64,000 nt of DNA from Sphagnum compactum (GCA_965153455.1 OZ234502.1:8339495-8403494); one strand, 5' to 3'. Positions 10,010 to 22,698 are shown, counted from the first letter of the stretch. Notes: generated by a model from the letters alone, not told the origin. Translations and numbers: made by a program.

Positions 10010-12677
10010 TAGAAACTATGTAGTCTAGATGTTTCTAAACTTGGAAAGGACATCAAAGTTTTTTTAAAATTTTTTTAACAATGGTTTGTCTTCTTCATCT
10101 ACCAAAACCTAAATCTCAAAGAAGTTGGGTGTAACAGGGGGAATGAAGGTCAGTAAACCACAAGGGCACACCAATTGCACAATAGGATTATTGTGCTTTG
10201 ATTCAAAATTTGATTCAACCTTGTTGCCGCTCAAGCTTGCCTCAGAAGAAAGCGTTGCTAGAAACTTAGGTGGGATCACCAAAGTATAGAAAATACTATT
10301 GCATAGGTCAAAATCCTTTTAAGGTGTACCAAAAAAGAAATCACATCATCATACAAATTGTTCTAGATTTATAATGGTCTAAAATTATCATACCCTTAAA
10401 ATATGACACATCTTTGTTCATTTATGTTCATTATTATGTATGTGAATAAAGAATTAAGGAGTTCACAAAGGAGTATATTGATTTTCGTCCTAAATGATAC
10501 ACCTCAAATTTTTTTTCCTAAAGCCAGATTGATATTACTTTCAAGAATGGGTAATGCTCAAACACATTTGGGCATGATATGAACACAATATGTCTCCATA
10601 TGTCCATTGTATGTTCAAAAACATGCATAAACATAGGCTGAAATGTTTTAGGTAGCACCAATTTTTGGGCTTCACCATATGCTTCTTCATTGAACAATTG
10701 GGCAGACATGGGAAAAAAACATGTAGCAATAATTTTATACTACCTCCGTTTAGGACCCTCTGCTGATTTAACGTCAAAGTCGAGGCATGCCCTTGTCAAA
10801 GTAAGTTAAGATCCATCATGTAACATTTCCTCAAAATGAAAAAAAATATGTCATTCATTTCACAAGATTGCATTATAGACACTAAGCCTATCACGCACTT
10901 TTGTAAGCCTCCTTTCATTAATTTCATGCCAAATTTTCAACCCAGTTTTTTATTTAACATCATGTTCTTTACAAAACCTTGGTTGCTGCACTTTTCACAC
11001 TCAAAAAAATCGGTCATGTTTTCATTGAAATCAAATTATCAACAAACAATAATTCCATGCAAGTGTCATGACCTCTAGAGGTTTATGACCTTCCAAGATT
11101 TATTTTTCAATTGTTGAATTAATGTAGCTCAGGAATCCAAACTTTGCATATTTTGATTTCCATTCAACTATGGTTAAAAGTTAAATATCTATGCCTTACG
11201 ATTGAATCTCATTTCAAATTAATTTGGTGTCCCAAAACTTTCAACCTAACCTTTTAGTAAGCCTATTTGGGTACCCCTAAATCAAGCTGAACTGTCAAAC
11301 ATTGACTTGAATTAACTTCTATAATAGAAACCCCCATTTTTCAAGTCCTTACAAAATGGGCTAAAGAAAGCCAAATCTAAAAATTGGCCCAATGTGCAAC
11401 TTCATGAGACTTATCTACTTCAATGAAAAACAATTTGAAGAAAAATTGTAAGAAAGACAACACTAAAAAACAAGAATAAATATCACTATGTAGTAAATTC
11501 CCCCTTTTTTAGAGAAACAAATCGCATTTTATGAAGGGATGCTTTTGGGGAAACTATTGTCACATTTATGCCTACTAACTACAATCTTAAGAGTTATTTA
11601 ACAAGGCCTATGTTTGAGATGGAATAAGTATAAATTGAGTAGGGATAAACTTAATTAAAACTAGAAGGAATTCAAACACAATTTATTAAGAATATCATTG
11701 AACTGATATGGAAAGCTGACCACTAAAGGGTTTGCATGCAAAAGATTTATTAGAAAATGCAATGTCCCTCTTGGGATTAAGTCTGCGAGAAGGATTGATG
11801 GTGAATGAGGCCAAACACAGGTCTCAAACATGGTGTGGGTCAATGAGAATGTAACACACACCCAAATAAAGTGGAAATCTTTGAGAGTAACAAAGGTACA
11901 GTCCCTAGTCTCTCCACATGAATACCCACAAATGAGGATTTTGAACTTGGAATTCAAACTAGGAATAATAGTCTTGCCCACTCAAAGTTGGATTTGGAAA
12001 ACACAATTGAAGAGCTAGACATGATGTTGAAAAACTTTCAACAAAAACTTGAAGATGGCATATTTTATATTTGAATTTTATCAAGTATTCTTAAATATTG
12101 AAACTTTAAAGCATTTAATGGAATTGTCCATGTTCTTCTAATCTATTAACATAATTGTAAATCTTAAAACAACTAAAATTGTCTTTGAATAATTTATGAT
12201 TCTATATTGGGCAACACATATCAATAAAGGAAGAAATTCAAGCTTGTGTTACGAATTAGTGGGTAAAGCTAGGGGTATCACATTCAAAGTCTTCACCGCA
12301 TAATACACTTCATGGACAAGATTTAGATGTTCTAGTTATTGGGATATTTTAATACCTTGGTAGCTTTGACATATGTATGTGGAATAAATAATTAGTTATT
12401 TTGGCATATAGGGCAGATGCAATCTATGGTGGCTCATTTTTGTGATGAAATGGTGTTTTTTCCCTAGATACCCTTTATTCAAATGCATATGATGATTAAA
12501 TATATCCTTAAATCTATTAATTGGGACGTGGATCTAAACTAATGACTTCATTATGAAATTAATTATGTGGTTACTTGGTGATAAAAAATTCATTTGTTAG
12601 TAGTAATGAACTTTTGAAATCAAAAAATATGGATTGGCCATTTAACTGAAACATCACAAAATAGAAAAATATATATT
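10010..12677. other. No supported gene, unit 1
   Basis: AT-rich sequence with scattered ORFs of up to 106 codons on both strands that match no family I recognise and are preserved in unit 2 only as ordinary duplicated sequence. The first part (10010-11080) may be upstream material of the decayed hAT element; I could not define its end. Confidence 0.35.
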
Positions 12678-14068
12678 GATTCACATTCCAAATTTGTTAT
12701 TGAAACTGAATATAAAGGTGTACAAGATGATAAACTCATATCAAGAATCTTTTTTTGAAAACCTTAATTGTTTAATAACTTTTGAATGATTAAAATTTGA
12801 TCATATTTTTATAAGTCCATATGAGTTGCAATTTTTGTTTGTTTTTCAAAAAAATTGTCCCAAAAACATATTTTTTGAAAGTTTTAAATGAGGCATTATT
12901 TTTATGGACTTTGTGGGTTTTCCTTTTAGGACTTCCAAATTAAACAATGATATCATTTACATTAAATACAAGTTTTCACATAGATTTAGGAAAGTTTGTA
13001 AGTGATTGAACATGTTTTATTCAAAGATTAAATTAATAATAATTTTTCAAAGTAACAACCATGTCTATTTGAATCAATTTTAAAAATCTTGTATGGATTT
13101 GTAAGGAATGTAATTTCTATTGATATTGAATCACCGTAGCTTGCATCTACCCTATAAAATATTCTTGAATGTCCAATATTTTTCTTCACTCAAATTCATT
13201 ATTTGGAAACATACATTTTTTGGGAAAAAAATTCTAGAAATAATAATTAATGTTGTAGTTTCCAAGGTAGTAGGTTAAGTTTTCTCCTTTTGTTGAGTTT
13301 AGTTAACACATAAACTTTGGTAAGAACATAGATTCTTTGGGAACATGCCAAAATCCTTGGCCATATAATATATAATGATTCACATTCCAAATTTGTTATT
13401 GAAACTGAATATAAAGGTGTACAAGATGATAAACTCATATCAAGAATCTTTTTTTGAAAACCTTAATTGTTTAATAGTTAGTAACTTTTGAATGATTAAA
13501 TATTGATCATATTTTCATAAGTCCATATGAATTGCAATTTTTGTTTGTTTTTCAAAAAAATTGTCCCAAAAGCATATTTTTTGAAAGTTTTAAATGGGGC
13601 ATTATTTTTATGGACTTTGTGGGTTTTCCTTTTAGGACTTCCAAATTAAACAATGATATCATCTACATTAAATACAAGTTTTCACATAGATTTAGGAAAG
13701 TTTGTAAGTGATTGAACATGTTTTATTCAAAGATTAAATTAATAATAATTTTTTAAAGTAACAACCATGTCCATTTGAATCAATTTTTAAAATCTTGTAT
13801 GGATTTGTAAGGAATGTAATTTCTGTTGATATTAAATCACCGTAGCTTGCATCTACCCTATAAAATATTCTTGAATGTCCAATATTTTTCTTCACTCAAA
13901 TTCATTATTTGGAAACATACATTTGTTGGGAAAAAAATTCTAGAAATAATAATTAGTGTTGTAGTTTCCAAGGTAGTAGGTTAAGTTTTCTCCTTTTGTT
14001 GAGTTTTGTACAACACATAAACTTTGGTAAGAACATAAATTCTCTGGGAACATGCCAAAATCCTTGGC
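12678..14068. repeat. Local tandem duplication of about 0.7 kb (unit 1 only)
   Basis: Two direct copies (12678-13363 and 13377-14068, offset 699 bp) start with GATTCACATTCCAAATTTG and end near CCTTGGCCA. They differ by several substitutions and a few bases. Unit 2 has one copy (42094-42788), whose sequence matches the second copy here more closely than the first copy does. That suggests the doubling is old and unit 2 lost one copy by recombination. Confidence 0.85.
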
Positions 14069-15687
14069 CACTTGTGGTTATTTCATGGGTTTCCTTTATG
14101 GAGTGTCTTAAGGAAACCATAGGGGAACATAATTGCGTGTACGTCCATGTCCATCTTGCATGTTGATTTTTGTTTAGGTAATACCTAGCCTGTTTAGGCA
14201 CTAATTACCTACTTTTGAAATTGTCAAAAATTATGGCAAATATCTACCTAGCTAATGCCCAAAGACTTGAAAGAAACTCTCAAGGACATTACCTTCATTA
14301 TGTAATATCATGTCGAATTTGAAAATATTATTATTTTTGTTGCCAAATGTAAATGCATAACAAAAAATAATTAATTGGGCACCTTGGTGCCCAACCAGGC
14401 TAGATACAACTATGGTAGACTTTATACTACCAAAACCAAAACCTAGTAGATTCCTTGAACCTTCCACTCCTAAAGAGTGAAGATAAAACTTCCATGACGG
14501 ACATTCATGGATGTAAAGTGCCCTCCAATTATATTCCAAATGTTCACTGCTTTGGGACGTTTTGTTTAATGACAATTTTCTAACCAGGAACTAATACATG
14601 CCCATGAGGAGACATCACCATGCACAACACTTCTTAAGGGGCCATGACCTTATTAGAAGACAAGAAAGGATTGGAGTCTGGAGACCTTTGTCACACTCAC
14701 ATAATCTAGGATTAAACTACTATACTATAGTGAGTAAGTAGGTCGCAAATAATTGATTTTCTTTTTTAAAATCAGCACTTTTGTGAAATTATGAAATGGA
14801 AATAAGGTGAATTTAAAGAGCAAAAGTACACATTAATAATTTCTTAGTATATGTGTTGAAATATATGTAGAAAATACATTAATATTCAACACTTCAATGC
14901 CAAACCTACTTAACTATTACGGTAGTCATTGACCTATCAAAAATATAGTCAAGCCATCAATTTTTGGAATAAGGGAATGGGTGTACCTCCACACATAAGA
15001 AGCCCGTATGGCTTATTCAACAAGGAATATATGTGTGGCAGTCCCATGTGGGATTCATATTATAGATTACCCTCATGACTAAAGTGGCTTTGGGAACATT
15101 GTTAGGCATTATTGTTTTCGGTCAGTTATAGGTCTATGATCAATATGAATTGTTTAATACCATATTCTTATAAAAATTAATTCAGCAAGTCTCTACATAA
15201 CAAAAACAAACAAAGGTTTGGAAAAGAAAATCTCAATAATTCAAAATACACCTTTTTTGTGGTGAAAAAAAATTGTGCATATTCATAGAAATTTTCAAAT
15301 TTCTCATTCCATGTGCTTGAAGTTCCCAATGGCATATAAAGGATAAATTTCCTTGTATTTCATCATTTCACCAATGCAATTATTTTTAATTTCAAAAAAT
15401 TAACCTCATATTTTTCCATTTTGTGGCGTTCTATGAAAGAAATATTATTTAGTGAAATTGTTATAAAACTCTGGTAGAATAAAAAACCTAGTACCTATTT
15501 TGACATTTCATGTTGTACTTGTTGTGTTTGGGGATTGGATAATGGGAGCACCTCCATTTTGCAACCTAACTCCTATGACCCCATTGAAAATGGACATGTG
15601 GGGCATGCCCAAACATTTTATAGAGCTGGGAGAAAATTCATAAGTGTATATAGTCATCAATATCCTTCTTAAATAAAAAAAGAAAAG
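14069..15687. other. No supported gene, unit 1
   Basis: A reverse-strand ORF of 107 codons (14252-14575) survives as 82 codons in unit 2 but has no recognisable domain. The site at 15078-15080 (CCC) is the empty target of the 2.5-kb insertion found in unit 2 at 43790. Confidence 0.4.
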
Positions 15688-15773
15688 CTTACACCTACTC
15701 CTTAAGACTGGGAGGGGTATTTATGCCTACTTGTAGGTGTAAGATCCTCCCACTCTCAAGAAGTAGGTGTAAG
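15688..15773. ncRNA. 86-nt imperfect hairpin, copy 1
   Basis: The left arm starting CTTACACCTACTCCTTAAG pairs over about 30 nt with the right arm ending AAGAAGTAGGTGTAAG, around a loop of about 25 nt that itself repeats CCTACTTGTAGG. The unit 2 copy (46874-46959) differs at two arm positions: one mismatched pair becomes paired (G for C) and a C-G pair becomes T-G, so pairing is kept. It could be a small MITE or a small-RNA precursor; no expression evidence exists here. Confidence 0.4.
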
Positions 15774-16906
15774 AACTCTCCTTGTCCTATGCCCCATAAC
15801 TTTTGCTTCATGTTTTACAATGGATAAAGTTGAAGCAATGTTTCTTGTATAGGTAAATTTTTGCAAATTCTTGACCTGAAAATTATGATTTTGACCTATA
15901 CAAAGGAGTTTTAATGAAAAAATTGATCCAAATTCACCAAGTTTTTAAGGTTTTTTATTTTTCAAATTTCAAGATTTTTATGATAAGTTCCAGCAAGTAG
16001 CCAAGAAAATAGAAGGATTTGGTTTTTTTTCTACTTTCATATTTCGTATGCAGCCAAATCTGGCTAAATTGTTTTATGAATGATTGCCGCTTTGGCTACA
16101 TCACAAAATCCTTAAAAAAAACCCTGAGCTGAAAGGTGGGGAGACAATCCCATACTGTGGGGCTAGAGTCAGCTATTACTTCATGCTATGCCACTTAGTT
16201 TGAAAACGCCCCCACCATTGGGGTTCTACCCTAGAATATTAGCCCTAATCAAGGGATGGTGTTGGAAATAATGTCACTTTGTGGTCTATTATAGTTTATT
16301 GATGGAAAAGTGTACCTATTTCAAGTGCATGGGTTATACTTATAACCTTAGAGCATTTCAGTTCACACATTTTGAATTCTTTTATTCTACCATTGTCCAG
16401 TTTATTTTTTATTTGGTTTTTTGGGGGGCGGGTGGGAAGGGGTGGTTGTGATAATTAGGCAACATGGTTTGAATCTTTGAGTGTATGGAGTTGTCAACAT
16501 TGGGAACTTGCTCTTCTAGCATAGGTTGTGTTTGTTGCCTTTCCTTGCACAAAACATGTTATTGGAAGTCACCATTGAGTTGCAATGACACCAAGAAGGG
16601 TAAACTAGTTGTGTCTAAACAATTGACATCTTTGTTGTATGAGTATTCTTATTTCCCAAAACATTTTCTTGTCTGGTTTATTGTAACATGTTGATTGTTA
16701 AAGTCCATGTTGTATAATGTGGAACGTTGTAAAAAATATTAGAAAGCAATCAACTTTATGTACCCTTTAACCCCCTTAAAGCTAAACTCAATTTAACCAT
16801 GTAAGTGGCCAAGATTATAGCTGCCACATCACAAATTTGATCTCATAAATCCCCTAAAGTGAAATTAGAAAATGTTATTGTTGCTCGGTGGGAAGTTTTG
16901 CAAAGT
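15774..16906. other. No supported gene, unit 1
   Basis: Non-coding. A forward ORF of 69 codons (16485-16694, containing CVCCLSLHKTCYW) is kept at 66 codons in unit 2 but resembles no known family. A G-rich run (GGGGGGCGGGTGGGAAGGGG) occurs near 16423. Confidence 0.4.
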
Positions 16907-17913
16907 CATTCCATTCGAGATAATTCCCATAAAATGGGGCCATTTCTTGATTGATTTTATATTTATTCTATACAATCTTAGGATAAGTTGCTGAATCTCA
17001 ATCAATTTATTTTTCTGTTCGAGTTTTTCCTTATAAGTCCTCTCGTATTTTTCATTTTCATCTTCAAATTTATTGTAGGATTCTATCCCATCAAAAAAAT
17101 ATTTTTGGTTATTTCTCCAATCTGATTAATTCTGAAATACTTCCTATTTTTTAATTTCTGGACATTGGTTGGGATTCTATATTTCATTTTATTTCCAAAT
17201 TCTGGTGAAATTTTATCATCGGAATTAGATGCAGATCTAATCGATAATTTATCAATAATTCCATCGTTCGCTCCGATTTCTATTTCATACCTAATATTGG
17301 GTTCGAGTCCAAACACTTTTTTTTTTCTATATTTATCAATTCGAGTATCTGATTCCGTCAAGGTTATATGTTTATTTATTATCGAAAAAAATTTAGAATA
17401 AACTTTAGAAATCTGAGTAGTTTTTGACAAAATATTTCTTTTCCATCTCCTTTTTAATTCCTTACTAATAGGTTTCCAAAAAGAAGGCTGCTTTTTCATA
17501 TTTCCAAAAGGTAATTTAGTTTGGAAACCCCAGGCTGTTAAAAAACTATAATTAATTTTTTTCTTCTTTCTTATTCCTACTCCATTATTGAATGAAGTAT
17601 GATCAGACAAAGTATTTGCAAATTTTTCCCTATTATTGAAAAAAATAGAATCATCTATGTATTTTTTTCTCCCCCTACTCGTTTCGAATCGAGAATCACG
17701 CCAAGGTTTCAAACAAAAGAGGTATATTATTTTTAATTGAAGAATATCTCTAAGCCATTGTACCGGTAATTCCTTCTCTGAAACTTCGGTACCATCATAA
17801 GTGCATTTTATATGAATTTCTTTATTCCATTCATTCCAATCTTCATTCCATTCAAGAATTTGAAACAATAATGAACGAACAAGATTTTTAGAAATAATTA
17901 ATATGGGTAATAC
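16907..17913 (-). pseudogene. ycf1: Nuclear copy of chloroplast ycf1 (TIC214) fragment
   Basis: A 1,007-bp insertion is present in unit 1 and absent from the same site in unit 2, where CAAAGT joins directly to TAAGTGCATAGG. Read on the reverse strand it encodes part of Ycf1/TIC214, a chloroplast inner-envelope translocon protein, with typical segments such as ILEWNEDWNEWNKEI, LKPWRDSRFETSRG and ELKRRWKRNILSKTTQ. The frame is open from 17913 to 17083, then breaks at a run of T at 17094-17100. In the next frame Ycf1-like coding (KLEQKNKLIEIQQLI) continues to the insertion end, so one base was gained or lost. There is no target duplication, as expected for end-joining capture of organelle DNA. 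It is not functional: the copy is partial and lacks its own start. Confidence 0.9.
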
Positions 17914-18763
17914 TAAGCGCATAGGAGCTTGACTCAAGAAGCGTAAGAAATAGTTTGCCACAAGAGGATGAGTCTCCATTGCTTGAATGTCAAAGCATGG
18001 TGCACATCTTTTTATTCCTCTTTGCAATGAAATTTTTCATTTGTTATAGGAAAAAAAAAAAATGGCTCACATGTGTCCCAAGTTTAACCAAAACAATCAT
18101 GCATTTTTCCAAGATTATAACAAATTATTTTTAGGACATTTGGTTAAGATTTTTGCATACACCAAAAGGAGTTTAAATATATAATTATGTAGTTCTTAAT
18201 TGTCATCGTTGCGAAGGTGGTAAGGTAAATGACATGCCTTTCTAGGCAGACCTTTGAATGAGAGGATTTGTTTAATTAGGGCCCAAATTCAAGCCACCAT
18301 GGTGGCCCTTGTGGCAGACTAGGTTGTGAGTTTAAATGTTGGTCTAGGTTGAACTCTCGATTTGATAGCACTCATGAACAGCATACGTATTGGTGAATGA
18401 TGGTTTGAAGTAGGGGTCGAAGAGATGTCCTTGGCATGTTAAGTCTTTGAACTAGACACAAGTCTACAATTAGGCCATGAGATGGGAGATCGTAATCCCG
18501 AGCGAAAAGGCCTTGTACAACTTGGGAAGTCCACAATAGGTTGAATCCCATTCATCTAGAAATTAAAGTGAGCCCTAGGTTAAAAGATGAATTTGAATGT
18601 TGGAACTTAGCACGTGCATGGCTTGCCATGTGCAAGTAGTTTAATAGTTTAATGATGAGTGTGAACATAGGCAAGGGCACGGATGGAATCTAGATGCGAA
18701 ATTTGGTAATATAACAAGGTCCTTGAATTTTCGAAAATTTTTAAGGCACCATTTTAAGGCACA
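17914..18763. other. No supported gene, unit 1
   Basis: Host sequence collinear with 48090-48887. An apparent 38-codon N-terminal extension of the ycf1 ORF (17914-18027) belongs to this host DNA and is found without ycf1 in unit 2. A 65-bp stretch near 18297-18361 is missing from unit 2. Confidence 0.5.
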
Positions 18764-20204
18764 ATGGCCTTGGAACAACCGGCACCAAGCATGATGGAGA
18801 AGGTGCATCCTAAAGTAAAAAGGAAATACAAGACTAAAACGAAAAAGGAAAAAAAAACAAATTTTGAGGAACTCATCACCATAGGAAGAGATATGGTGGA
18901 CAAAGATCTATCCACAAACAAAAAACAAAACCCAAGGGATCTCATGGAGGACGAAATGACTCCTCCTTGCAAAATGAAAAAAAAGAAGGTGAAGGATGTG
19001 GCTAGGCCGAATAAAGTTTAAGCCCAAAAAAACCTCCTTTTTTTAGGTCAAATAGTAGGGGAAGAATTGTGGCAAATGTGGGCTCGCTAGTAAAAATGTT
19101 TCCTTCGATTCCTAAGAAGAACAAAAGAAAGGAAAAAACTTTTGACCCACACAAAAAGCTGCCCGTACATGTGTACTTACACTCTTGGAAGGAATCCAAC
19201 AACAAAAAAAAACTCCTTGACAATTCCTTTGGATGGACCTCCAAGGGGAAGAGGGGGCGAAAAGGCCTAAAAATGTCCTGAAATGGATAAGACTTCAAGG
19301 GCATAAGAGGAGGAGGTGAGCCAAAACATAGTGATTAGACTGCCCAAAAGGATTCTGGATTTCTTTAATTCCTTCAAGACCTTTATGGCACAACATAGTG
19401 GAGCCATGATGTAACATGGCAAAGTCACAAGGATGTGGAACCAAGTCGTGGTTATGTTGGGTGTGTTGGGCACTATCCCAAGTGGGGGTTTTGCCAAGGT
19501 TGTGATGAACGCAAGGTTGCCTGACTCTTTCATAGGGAAGGAAATGAAGATGAAGAGAGCGCGACTATGGCTACTCCAAGTAGAGGTGTTTTTGGAAACC
19601 CACCACCTCAAATTGGACAACAAATGGATTTGCTTTGCTCAAACACTCCTCAAAAAACACGTGTGGGATTGGTGGTTGTTTAAAAAAGAATAGACACCCA
19701 ACTTGTTTGAAATCCTCACATGGGAAGAATTTAAACTATGACTAAATGAAAGGTTCACCACTTAGTGTTGAACGATGGGATGGAATTTTTGGAGTTCACC
19801 CCAGGGGATGGAGTGGGCTCCCTGGCCTACTATGTGTAAAACTTCAACCAAATGTTGATTCTAGTCTCTTTAGAAAAGGAGTTTGCCAAGAAATTAAAAA
19901 TTTCCTTCATGGAATGAAACTTTGGGTTTGGAAGATCGTTTATCAAAAGATTGACATCTTGGACATTTGCTAAGGTTTGATGAAAATGGTGGAATGCATG
20001 GAAGATGAAGGCCTTCCACACCACAAGGGTGAAACCAAAAGCAAACTCACCTATAAACATAATGTTGGTTGGAGTAGTGGAAATAAAGGCCAAAACAAGC
20101 AAAAATGGGGCCATGGTAAGCTAGGGTTTCATGATGATATGGAAAAGTTTTAGGGCAAATAATTAGTAATAAAGAAGGCAAAGTTGGACCTTGCAAAGGT
20201 CGAG

Positions 20205-20246
20205 TGTTTCAATTGTGACAATCAAGGGCATTTGGCGAAAGATTGT
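20205..20246 (+). other. gag CCHC zinc knuckle, copy 1
   Basis: The forward frame reads CFNCDNQGHLAKDC, which fits CX2CX4HX4C exactly, the nucleocapsid RNA-binding motif of retroelement Gag. It is flanked by stops, so the surrounding Gag is broken. Confidence 0.9.
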
Positions 20247-20588
20247 CCCAAGTTGCTTCAAATAAATGATTGCATTTTTCAAGGAAAGAGCTGTTTTTAA
20301 AGGGGGATTTGTGGTTGAAATAAGGACCAACAAAAACGAAACCTCCAACTTATTACAATTGAAATGTAAGATAAATAACAAATTGGTGTGCGGTTTTTTA
20401 AATTTAGGAGTGACAAATTCATTCATGACTTTACAAGTAATGGAACAATTAGAAGTCAAGATCATATTATTAACAGACCCCATAATGGGGCATTTGGCAC
20501 AAAACATATTTAGACCCTAGCTTGGTGTAATATTAGATGTCAAGATGTTTTGCCTTAAGGGAGTGCAATTTTTTGAAAACTTCACCCA

Positions 20589-21541
20589 TTGTGTTGTGAA
20601 TGTAATCAATCAAATCATGGAACTCCTTGAAAACATTAGATGTATACTTCATGGTAGGATTTGAATAACGAATATACAATTGTCCTTGGCAAATCTTGAT
20701 TATTGCAACATAATCACAAATAAAGACATCCCTTTTATGTGCAATTTGATCAAAACATGGACAACCTCCAACATGGGCATCAAACAAAAAAGGGAAATGA
20801 GTAAATTCAAATCACAAAAAAACTTGAAATTCACCCAAGCAACGATAAAAAATGGATTGTCTTCAACCATCTTTGTAATTAATGGCATGTACATCGAGAA
20901 AGCCCATTTTGTTGGACTGAGCATGCTAATCTAACGTGTTTTTACATTTTGCAAGATCTTGTTCCCCTTCACCTTCACCAAATCTGCAAACTTCAAGAAC
21001 TCAAGGTGCCGTTTTAGGCTATGAGAAAAACATGAATATAGTGACTGAAGCAAATCTTCTATGCGTCACAATAGGGATATGAGATAGAATTTACATTGCT
21101 AAATTAGTGTGATGTGCCGTGCAATGAATGTTTTCCACATGTGGAGCATATTCATCTTGTAGTTGGTGTGTAACACCATTTTTCACCCCTTAAAACACAT
21201 TTACATCGTCAATGCCAAATGACAATCATTTTGCAACAACATTTATATCAGAAACACTTACATGTTTTTTAGAACATCCATAATCAATTTAGTTAGATTA
21301 TCAAAGCCTGCTCCTTTAGTGACCTGCTCTAGAGTAATCAGTGTACAAGTAAATGATACTAATCTTGAACAATGTAGCAATGAATTGAAATCCACGATGG
21401 TTATTAATCATGGTGATTTCATCACACAAAACAACAAGATACTTTGAACTTGCAACAATCTCTCGAATTTTGTTAAAGACCTACATGTGTAAGCATTCAA
21501 CCATTACCCAACCAAAAGAATCACTCCAATAATGTTTAGGA
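20589..21541 (-). mobile_element. hAT transposase fragment nested in the gypsy remnant, copy 1
   Basis: This stretch aligns to 8656-9608 of the upstream hAT remnant in the same orientation, from TTGTGTTGTGAATGTAATC to AATGATGTTTAGG-like ends. On the reverse strand it shows KRDVFICDYVAIIKICQGQL and DEYAPHVENIH. Both borders are sharp and lie against protease sequence, once before and once after. The same arrangement is present at 50698-51649, so it predates the segmental duplication. Confidence 0.75.
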
Positions 21542-21546
21542 AAGAA

Positions 21547-21906
21547 AATTTTCCAAAAGGGGGATTTGTGGTTGAAATAAGGACCAACAAAAGCGAAACC
21601 TCCAACTTATTAAAATTGAGATGTAAGATAAATAACAAATTGGTGTGTTGTTTTTTAGATTTAGGAACGACAAATTCATTCACGATTTTACAAGAAGTGG
21701 AACGATTAGACTTCAAGATCATATTACTAACAGACCCCATAATGGTGCATTTGGCACAAGGCATATTTAGACCTTCGCTTGGCGTAATGTTAGATGTCAA
21801 GATGTTTTGCCATAAGGGAGTGCAATTTTTTAAGAGCTTCACCTTATGTGAGTTAGATAATTTTGATTTAATTCTAATGAACACATTTTGGATGTTTATG
21901 AAGTAG
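21547..21906 (+). pseudogene. Retropepsin-like segment, second copy, unit 1
   Basis: The open frame contains KLVCCFLDLGTTNSF, matching the aspartic protease signature D-x-G-[AT] of Ty3/gypsy elements with the preceding hydrophobic strand. The first copy at about 20299-20520 reads FLNLGVTNSF and so has lost the catalytic aspartate (Asn instead). A further open block with LAKELKLPSFVVLMSLID follows at 21888-22262 and leads to the RT. Confidence 0.7.
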
Positions 21907-22686
21907 ACATCCTCCACAACAAAATTAAAGTGAGAGTTCATGCCAAAATTGGCTTTAAGTTAGTAAATTTAGATGTGGAATATAATTATGCATTGGCGAA
22001 AGTAGAAGTTAGCTTGGTTGCTTTGGCTAAAGAATTAAAATTGCCTAGTTTTGTGGTTTTGATGTCTTTGATAGACTCCCAATGGGAATTAAAGCCACAA
22101 GGGGCAAAGCAACCTCTTCATTGTATTTTGAATTCACTCAATAAATTTTCAAAGGTTCTAATGGATGAACATTTCGATTCTCTTCCGCCTTACCTACAAG
22201 TGGACGATAAGAAAGAAAAGGTGCCTAATTTAGCCTTGTCACCCAAAGCACCTATAGGCTAAACCAAAAGGAATTGGGAAATTAAAAAAATTATAAAACA
22301 ACCTCTTCAATTAAAGGTATATTCAGCAAAACAAGTTGTTTTATGGGGCATTGGTTTTGTTTGTTGATTAAAACACAACAAGTTGAAAATGTGCATTGAT
22401 TACTGTGCCTTAAACAAAATAACCATAAAAAGTAATTATCCTTTGCGTCGGATTGATGATTTGTTGGATCCACTCAATGGGACCAAATATTTAGCCGAAC
22501 TGATCTCACGTTGGGGTATTATCAAATCCACATTATGGATGAAAACGTTGAAAAACAGATGTGAGAACTAAGTATGGCTCATATGAGTTTTTGGTGATGC
22601 CATTCAAGTTATCCAATGCCCCATCGATCTTCATGACCCTCATAAACTTTATTTAACACGAAAAGTTGGATGACTTTGTGATCATT

Positions 22687-22698
22687 TATATTGATGAT
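22687..22698 (+). other. Reverse transcriptase YIDD box, copy 1
   Basis: The reading DFVIIYIDDILMYF gives the RT catalytic motif C (YxDD). Motif A upstream is damaged: the expected F-S-K-I-D-L stretch reads YLAELISRWG, without the aspartate. Confidence 0.85.

Noticed and set aside
11661-11981. 106-codon reverse ORF kept in unit 2
   Set aside because: No recognisable domain, and its conservation is fully explained by the recent duplication.
17083-18027. Functional nuclear ycf1 gene
   Set aside because: Partial, frameshifted, starts in unrelated host DNA and absent from unit 2; a nuclear plastid insertion.
19267-19623. 118-codon reverse ORF over the gag region
   Set aside because: Antisense shadow of the retroelement; no independent support.
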